Below the pieces are notes generated by a model. The model was not told the DNA's origin. It did not search any database and saw only the letters and a list, made by a program, of their open reading frames with translations. Shown here piece by piece: positions 59,167 to 64,000 of a stretch of 64,000 nt of DNA. Both the position numbers and the translations under genes were made by a program. Source of the stretch: Hyphomicrobiaceae bacterium (GTDB taxonomy: Bacteria; Pseudomonadota; Alphaproteobacteria; Rhizobiales; Hyphomicrobiaceae); assembly GCA_022844275.1 (NCBI GenBank), contig JALHMB010000004.1, forward strand, positions 310,001-374,000. The letters are read 5' to 3'. The stretch's first letter is position 1. The number at the start of each line of letters is the position of its first letter.

Positions 59167-60360
59167 ATGTCCAACACGGAGGCGATGCTTGAAGCGGCGG
59201 ACACGGGTGTGGGCGTGGCGCCGGGGCAGTATCTCGGTTACGCGATCCAGCCTGTCAGGATGTGCGCGCGCCTCGTGCTGGCGCAGGACAGCGATCACGT
59301 TTCCACCGAACAGCTTGAAGATGTTGCAACTCACCTTCCCGATGGGTGCCTGATCCTTGAGCAGGTGAAGAGCGCCCTGACCCACAATCCGGTCTCCGAC
59401 TGGGCGACCGATCTCTGGAAAACCTTCGCGAATTGGATCGCTACCACCACCAAGCTGGGACTCGATCCGGCCAGGACGCGCTACGTGCTGTACGTGACGC
59501 CGGTCCGGACGGGCGATCGCGTTCTGGCCCTTCATCACGCGCAGACACGCGCACAGGCTGATGCTGTCGTAGACGCCTTGCGCGCAGATCTTGCCGCACG
59601 GAAGGCCGCGCCCGCGTGCGCTGAGCATATTCAGGTACTGCTCGACGCGGATCCAGCGCTTCGAGCCGCGATCGTCACGAACTTCTCGCTCGTTACCGAA
59701 TACGATCCGCTGACGCCAATCCGCAATCATCTCAGCCTGACGATCTCACCGGCCGTCGTGGATGACATCTGCAGGGTGGCGATCGGATGGGTGTCGACGA
59801 CAGTCACCGATCTCCTGCGCGCAAAGCAGCCGGCAATAATCGCACGAGTGGAATTTCGCAAACGACTGCTAGCTATCGTCAAGCGCCACGATCGCGATCA
59901 CGTCCTCGACAGCGTTGCCTTCTCCCCTGATCCTGCTGCGCTCGACGCGGAGATCCATCGCAAAACCTACATACGTCAGATGGAGCTGATCGAGTGTGAC
60001 AGCGACGAGAAGCTACGCGCCGCTTCCGATTACCTGCGCGCCTCCGCCGCCCGTACCGACTGGAGTGATCGAGGTATCGTCGATGAAGCGTCGCTTGCCG
60101 AATTCGATGACCGCCTGCAGCGGCGCTGGATGAGCACGAAGCAGTCGCTGTCGGTGCAGGCTAAGAGCCTGGAGGAGATCGACGCTGGCAAGCTTCTCAT
60201 GGCCGAAACCATGAAGATCACCGCCGATCGGCTGCAAGGCAATGATGTTCCGCCCTACTTTCCGCCGGGGTCCACTCATTCGCTGGCTGATCTGCAGGTC
60301 ATCGGTTGGCATCCGCGCTACAAGGATCTCCTGAAGGAGGAAGGCGGGGGCGATGCCTGA
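59167..60360 (+). CDS. ABC-3C system component 1: DUF4297-like putative nuclease with C-terminal ABC-3C tail
   Basis: A 397-residue protein. The N-terminal ~130 residues fit a DUF4297/Cap4-like restriction-endonuclease fold: GYAIQPVRMCARLVLAQDSD then DGCLILEQVKSALTHNPVSD and TDLWKTFANW. D41/D43 and Q66-x-K68 correspond to the D..QxK active site of that group. The middle is helical. The tail STHSLADLQVIGWHPRYKDL resembles the C-terminal domain of ABC-three-component effectors. The ATG at 59167 begins the conserved part; the frame is open to 58954, and no strong ribosome site marks either. Predicted DNA-cleaving effector; overlaps the next gene by 8 nt. Confidence 0.72.
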   Translation: MSNTEAMLEAADTGVGVAPGQYLGYAIQPVRMCARLVLAQDSDHVSTEQLEDVATHLPDGCLILEQVKSALTHNPVSDWATDLWKTFANWIATTTKLGLDPARTRYVLYVTPVRTGDRVLALHHAQTRAQADAVVDALRADLAARKAAPACAEHIQVLLDADPALRAAIVTNFSLVTEYDPLTPIRNHLSLTISPAVVDDICRVAIGWVSTTVTDLLRAKQPAIIARVEFRKRLLAIVKRHDRDHVLDSVAFSPDPAALDAEIHRKTYIRQMELIECDSDEKLRAASDYLRASAARTDWSDRGIVDEASLAEFDDRLQRRWMSTKQSLSVQAKSLEEIDAGKLLMAETMKITADRLQGNDVPPYFPPGSTHSLADLQVIGWHPRYKDLLKEEGGGDA

Positions 60361-60883
60361 CACGGTAGTACTCGCGGCTGAACGCGGTCCTGATCCGCTC
60401 GCATTGAACGAAGCCCAGCTGGTCCAGAACACGGCTCTCGGCAGCGTTCTGATCTGGCAGTGCGTTCACGCCTATGCCGACAAGGCGAACCGCAGCTGCC
60501 CGCTCCCGCTCTGCTTTCTCGTGCTCCCCATCCTGTTTCACCACGCAACCCGGCTTGCCGCCGAGTCCACATCGAAGTCATCTCCTCTTTCGAAGTTCGT
60601 CGAAAAATTCGACGGCAATCGCCAGGACTTGCTGGCGATCCATCATCGCATGATTGCGCTGCGTCCTCTCTCGTTGAGATCCATACAGCTCGGTTCACAT
60701 CGCGGACTGCTGGCAATCGAGGCCGTGACCGCCGCCGCAACGCCCACGCGGTTGTCGCCGTTGCCGACGCGTCACCAACCCGAGCGCCTGCGCAAGATGT
60801 TCCGCGCGGCAGAACGGCTCGGCATCTGGATGGCGCCTCATCCGATCTCCAATATTGCGGCTGCATTGCGAGTGCAATTCTGA
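60353..60883 (+). CDS. ABC-3C system middle component
   Basis: A 176-residue protein fitting the small middle component of ABC-three-component systems: NEAQLVQNTALGSVLIWQCV, LPLCFLVLPILFHHATRLA, RQDLLAIHHRMIALRPLSLR, and the tail RMFRAAERLGIWMAPHPISN-type ending (FRAAERLGIWMA). GGAGGAAGGCGGGGG gives a strong ribosome site, and it overlaps components 1 and 3 at its two ends, so the three are translated together. It is expected to connect the effector to the ATPase. Assignment rests on layout and short motifs. Confidence 0.75.
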   Translation: MPDTVVLAAERGPDPLALNEAQLVQNTALGSVLIWQCVHAYADKANRSCPLPLCFLVLPILFHHATRLAAESTSKSSPLSKFVEKFDGNRQDLLAIHHRMIALRPLSLRSIQLGSHRGLLAIEAVTAAATPTRLSPLPTRHQPERLRKMFRAAERLGIWMAPHPISNIAAALRVQF

Positions 60884-62904
60884 TGAAGCTCGATGTTCTC
60901 GAACTCATACTTTGGTCCAAAGGCACGCACCCGCCGCGTCGCGTCGTGTTCAAGGCCGGCAAGGTGAACGTGATCAGCGGCGACTCCAAGACCGGCAAGT
61001 CGGCCATCGTTCCCATTATCGATTACTGCCTTGGCGCCGATCACTGCGCGATCCCGACTGGCACCATCAGGGATACCTGTGCCTGGTTCGGCCTCGTCGT
61101 CGGCACCGCCGAGGGCAAGAAGCTGCTCGCGCGACGTGAACCGGGCGATCAGCAGTCGACCGACCACATGTTCGTTCTGGAAGGAGACGCCCTCAGGATC
61201 GATGATGACAGGCGGGTTGTCATTCCTGAGCGGATATCGGCGCACAACTTCACCGCCGGCCAGCTCCGTTCGCTCCTCAATCGCATTTCGGGCACGTCGA
61301 ACCTCGAGTTGGAACCCGACAGCCAAGCGATCGGCGCGCACCGTCCGAGTATCCGAGACTTCATGGCCTTCGTATTCCAACCCCAGAACGTCGTTGCTAA
61401 TCCAGACGTCTTCTTCTTCAAGGCCGATACGACCGAGCACCGTGAAAAGTTGAAGGCCGTCTTCCCCTATGTACTTGGCGCCGTCGATGCGCAGACACTG
61501 CTCGACCGTGCGCGTCTCGATCGGCTTTCCAAAGAGCTTGCCCGCAAGGAGCGTGAGCTTCGCAACATCCAGACAGTGTCTGCCCGTTGGCAGGGCGAGG
61601 CGCGATCCTGGCTTGATCGTGCGCGCGAGCTCGGGCTGCTTGCAATCGGTCAGCCTGATCCCGAGGACTGGCCTTCGCTAGTCGACCTGCTGCGCCAGTT
61701 GACGCAGCGCTCATCCGATGACGCCAGACCAAACGCCGCAGCCATCGACCAGTCCTTGCAGCAAACTCTGAAACTGATTGACGACGAGCGGTCGTTGGCT
61801 AGCGAGGTCTTCGAGCTTCGCCAGCGCTACAACGAATTGAAGACGTTGCACGATACGTCTGCCGCCCATGGTGGTGCCCTTCGCACCCAGAAGGACCGAC
61901 TGTCACTCTCTACGTGGCTGAAAGGCTTGACGGCCGGCGAGAGCGAAGACCTGCTGCTCGATCCACGCCTCAGTCCGTCCAAGGAACTGGATATCCTCTG
62001 CGAGGCGCTGGCACGCATTGAAGCCGACGCCGCCAGACGGCCGGCGTCAACTGAAGTCGTCGACAGAGAGATCAGCCGCGTATCCGGCCACCTTGCCGCC
62101 AAGCTCGAAGACTTGCAGGGCGTGCGGACCCGCCTTCAGGCCCAGCGAGCATTGCGCCCGACCGAGGCACCGGCCTATTCGGTCGCCAGCATCGAGCGGT
62201 TCCTCGGCCAATTGGAGAATGCCCTTCTGACCTACGAGACGGTTGGCGCCGATAGCGAGCTGGCCGCGGCGATCGAAAGCCTGCGTGACCAGGTCAATGA
62301 GCTGCGGCAGCGCGTTTCGGAAAGCGGCATCGAACGCCGGACGAAGAATGCTCTTCAGATCGTACAGACGATCGCCTCGGAAATCATTCCCAATCTCGAT
62401 TGCGAGTTCGTGAGTTCGCCAATCGAACTATCAATCAACGACCTTTCCATACGCATCGTCGGAACGAAGCGGAAGGACTGGCTCTGGGAGATCGGCAGCG
62501 GCGCGAACTGGCTCGCATACCATATCGCTGTCACGGCTGCGCTTCAGCGGTTCTTCATGAAATCACCCAATCACCCGGTGCCCCACCTTCTTGTGTACGA
62601 CCAGCCAAGTCAGGTCTATTTCCCGCGCAAACTCGCCGAGGAAGGACGTACAGGCGACGACAAAGATGCAGCGGCACAGCCCATGCAAGAGAAGCTTCTG
62701 GACAAGGATGTCGAGGCGGTACGCAAAGTATTCGCCGTGCTTGCCAATGAGGTCTCGATCGCAAAATCACGACTACAGACCATCGTGCTAGACCATGCCG
62801 CAGAGGAGGTCTGGGGCGGCATCGATAACATCCACCTTGTCGAACATTGGCGAGACGGGATCAAGCTTGTTCCGATTGATTGGATTTCTCAACCGGCGCA
62901 ATGA
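60883..62904 (+). CDS. ABC-3C system ATPase (DUF3732, SMC/Rad50-like)
   Basis: A 673-residue ABC ATPase of the DUF3732 type. Walker A is GDSKTGKS (residues 33-40) in VNVISGDSKTGKSAIVPIID. The middle (about 190-540) is long and helical with coiled-coil character. The C-terminal half carries a signature-like GSGANWLAYHIAVTAALQRF and the hallmark Walker B LLVYDQPSQVYFP, in which Gln replaces the usual Glu. Final residues (IVLDHAAEEVWG) follow. The start overlaps the middle-component stop (TGATG). ATPases of this group are thought to sense DNA or nucleoprotein structure and trigger the effector. Confidence 0.85.
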   Translation: MKLDVLELILWSKGTHPPRRVVFKAGKVNVISGDSKTGKSAIVPIIDYCLGADHCAIPTGTIRDTCAWFGLVVGTAEGKKLLARREPGDQQSTDHMFVLEGDALRIDDDRRVVIPERISAHNFTAGQLRSLLNRISGTSNLELEPDSQAIGAHRPSIRDFMAFVFQPQNVVANPDVFFFKADTTEHREKLKAVFPYVLGAVDAQTLLDRARLDRLSKELARKERELRNIQTVSARWQGEARSWLDRARELGLLAIGQPDPEDWPSLVDLLRQLTQRSSDDARPNAAAIDQSLQQTLKLIDDERSLASEVFELRQRYNELKTLHDTSAAHGGALRTQKDRLSLSTWLKGLTAGESEDLLLDPRLSPSKELDILCEALARIEADAARRPASTEVVDREISRVSGHLAAKLEDLQGVRTRLQAQRALRPTEAPAYSVASIERFLGQLENALLTYETVGADSELAAAIESLRDQVNELRQRVSESGIERRTKNALQIVQTIASEIIPNLDCEFVSSPIELSINDLSIRIVGTKRKDWLWEIGSGANWLAYHIAVTAALQRFFMKSPNHPVPHLLVYDQPSQVYFPRKLAEEGRTGDDKDAAAQPMQEKLLDKDVEAVRKVFAVLANEVSIAKSRLQTIVLDHAAEEVWGGIDNIHLVEHWRDGIKLVPIDWISQPAQ

Positions 62905-63056
62905 TATCGGAGGGCTCTTTGCTGCGACAACCGCATCGCTCTCCGGGCGCGGGGCAGTTAGTAGAGATCCATACATTATCAGCGGCACGATAGGGACTCG
63001 ATGACTAAAGATGTCTAGTGAAGGCATTTGAAACGACAGAATACTGAGGGGATTTT
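62905..63056. other. Gap between the ABC-3C operon and the methyltransferase gene
   Basis: About 150 bases with no gene or clear terminator. TGAGGGGATTTTATG just before 63057 gives the ribosome site of the methyltransferase. Confidence 0.5.
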
Positions 63057-64000
63057 ATGCGCGCGGGGGCCGCGAAAGAAACCGACGACGTCAATCATCA
63101 GCTTTGCAGACGGCTGCGGGAGCTGAGGACGGTGGTTGCTGCGGTCGGGGGTTCGCCAATGACGCCCCTTCAGGCATGCGAGGCCATCATCGCGGGCCGC
63201 ATGACTGATCCCGTCGTTCGCACTTTTTTTGCTGGATTACCCTCCGAAGAGAAGCACTATTGGGTGTCCAGCCTCTACGCCCTCTCGATGCCAAAACAGC
63301 GCCGTCGGCGTCTCGCCACTTACTTCACGCCTCCATACCTCGCCGAGTACGTCATCGACATTATGCAGGCAGCCGGACTGCGCCCGGGTATCCACCGTAT
63401 TCACGATCCTGCGTCGGGCGGAGCCGCCTTTCTCGTCCCTCTCGCCGCTCGTATTGCTAAAGCTGCGCGCGCCAAAGGCGCGTCTCCATCCCAAACCCTT
63501 GCGATCATCGAGAAGACGCTCTCGGGTGCTGAAATCGAGCCCCGGCTCGCGCGCCTGTCGCAAACCTTGATGAGCGACGCGCTCACGGCTGAGCTTGGTC
63601 CGCGGAGCGCGCCATGGTCCATCTCGATCGCACAAGGGAACTCGCTCAAACAGGCTACACCACATGAGCTTTATGACGCCGTCGTCGCCAATCCGCCCTA
63701 CGGCAGAGTCTACCGCCCGTCCAAGAGGACTCTGACACAGTTCTCCGCGGTCATCAGTGAAAGCTATGTGAATCTCTACGCCTTGTTCGTGGAGCTCGCT
63801 ATCCGTTGCACGCGGCCGGGAGGGCTAGTCTGTCTAATCATCCCGATATCGTTCGTCGGTGGATCGTACTTTGCTGCGCTTCGTGAGCATGTGCTCAAAA
63901 CTACGCACGTTCTGCGCCTCGATCTCATCGATAAACGCAGCGACGTCTTTGTTGATGTACTCTACGACGTGGGCATCTTGCTGCTGCGAAAGAAGGGCGC
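63057..64000 (+). CDS. N6-adenine DNA methyltransferase, partial (runs off the window)
   Basis: An open frame of 314 codons continuing past the edge. It reads as a gamma-type class I N6-adenine methyltransferase: YFTPPYLAEYVIDIM, SAM-binding motif I as DPASGGAAFLVPLAARI (D117) and catalytic motif IV NPPYG (N212). GGLVCLIIPISFVGGSYFAA and RLDLIDKRSDVF follow, typical of Eco57I-like enzymes. The ATG has TGAGGGG upstream. It may be the modification part of a type I/IIG restriction system, or a stand-alone enzyme of the defence island. The full length and any restriction domain are beyond the window. Confidence 0.85.
   Translation, partial: MRAGAAKETDDVNHQLCRRLRELRTVVAAVGGSPMTPLQACEAIIAGRMTDPVVRTFFAGLPSEEKHYWVSSLYALSMPKQRRRRLATYFTPPYLAEYVIDIMQAAGLRPGIHRIHDPASGGAAFLVPLAARIAKAARAKGASPSQTLAIIEKTLSGAEIEPRLARLSQTLMSDALTAELGPRSAPWSISIAQGNSLKQATPHELYDAVVANPPYGRVYRPSKRTLTQFSAVISESYVNLYALFVELAIRCTRPGGLVCLIIPISFVGGSYFAALREHVLKTTHVLRLDLIDKRSDVFVDVLYDVGILLLRKKG

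Overview
The window reads as the chromosome of a GC-rich alphaproteobacterium, most likely of the order Hyphomicrobiales (Rhizobiales), carrying the left part of an integrated conjugative element. Support for this comes from the high GC content, dense ATGA-overlapping operons, Tat-type leaders on ABC binding proteins, a Rhizobiales-type trb/traG transfer module and its usual companions (DUF736, DUF2958, DUF2493, ArdC, a ParB-like protein).

Positions 1-34326 are chromosomal and mostly catabolic. A carboxymuconolactone-decarboxylase-like protein and a copper amine oxidase come first. A long leftward block follows: a GST-kappa/DsbA-like isomerase, an acyl-CoA ligase, an MmgE/PrpD protein and a complete branched-chain-type ABC transporter (livK, H, M, G, F). 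A strong stem-loop terminator separates livK from livH. Divergent from this block is a TetR regulator with a hotdog (thioesterase-fold) C-terminus. It faces a rightward operon of E1alpha, E1beta, enoyl-CoA hydratase, a degenerate E2, an acyl-CoA dehydrogenase and a second acyl-CoA ligase. A second rightward operon (19.7-27.4 kb) has two paralogous metal-dependent amidohydrolases, a spermidine/putrescine-type ABC transporter and a histidine-rich COG0523 GTPase. Next come an amber-interrupted glyoxalase-like pseudogene, tex, a livF-like remnant, cbpA/cbpM, and a second E1alpha/E1beta pair.

From 34532 to the right edge lies an integrative and conjugative element (ICE). It starts with a 24-bp tRNA 3'-end fragment (one att site), a 12-bp tandem repeat and a tyrosine integrase. 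Moving right there are a higBA-type toxin-antitoxin pair, an AlpA-like regulator, cargo (MFS transporter and thioesterase) and DUF736. The mating-pair-formation genes follow: trbI, G, F, L, an in-frame trbE-trbJ fusion, trbD, C, B, then an RHH protein and traG. Maintenance genes complete this part: DUF2493, toprim, two small conserved proteins, ParB-like, DUF2958 and ArdC. No relaxase is present in the window. Four maintenance genes share a 5' leader design: a hairpin with a 5-nt loop ending 20-24 nt before the start codon, followed by a GGAGA-type ribosome site.

The rightmost 5 kb looks like a defence or conflict island. It contains a three-gene operon that I identify as an ABC-three-component (ABC-3C) system: a DUF4297-like putative nuclease with a C-terminal ABC-3C-type tail, a small middle component and a DUF3732 SMC-like ATPase. 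It is followed by an N6-adenine DNA methyltransferase cut off by the window edge. This island is the most interesting part of the sequence.
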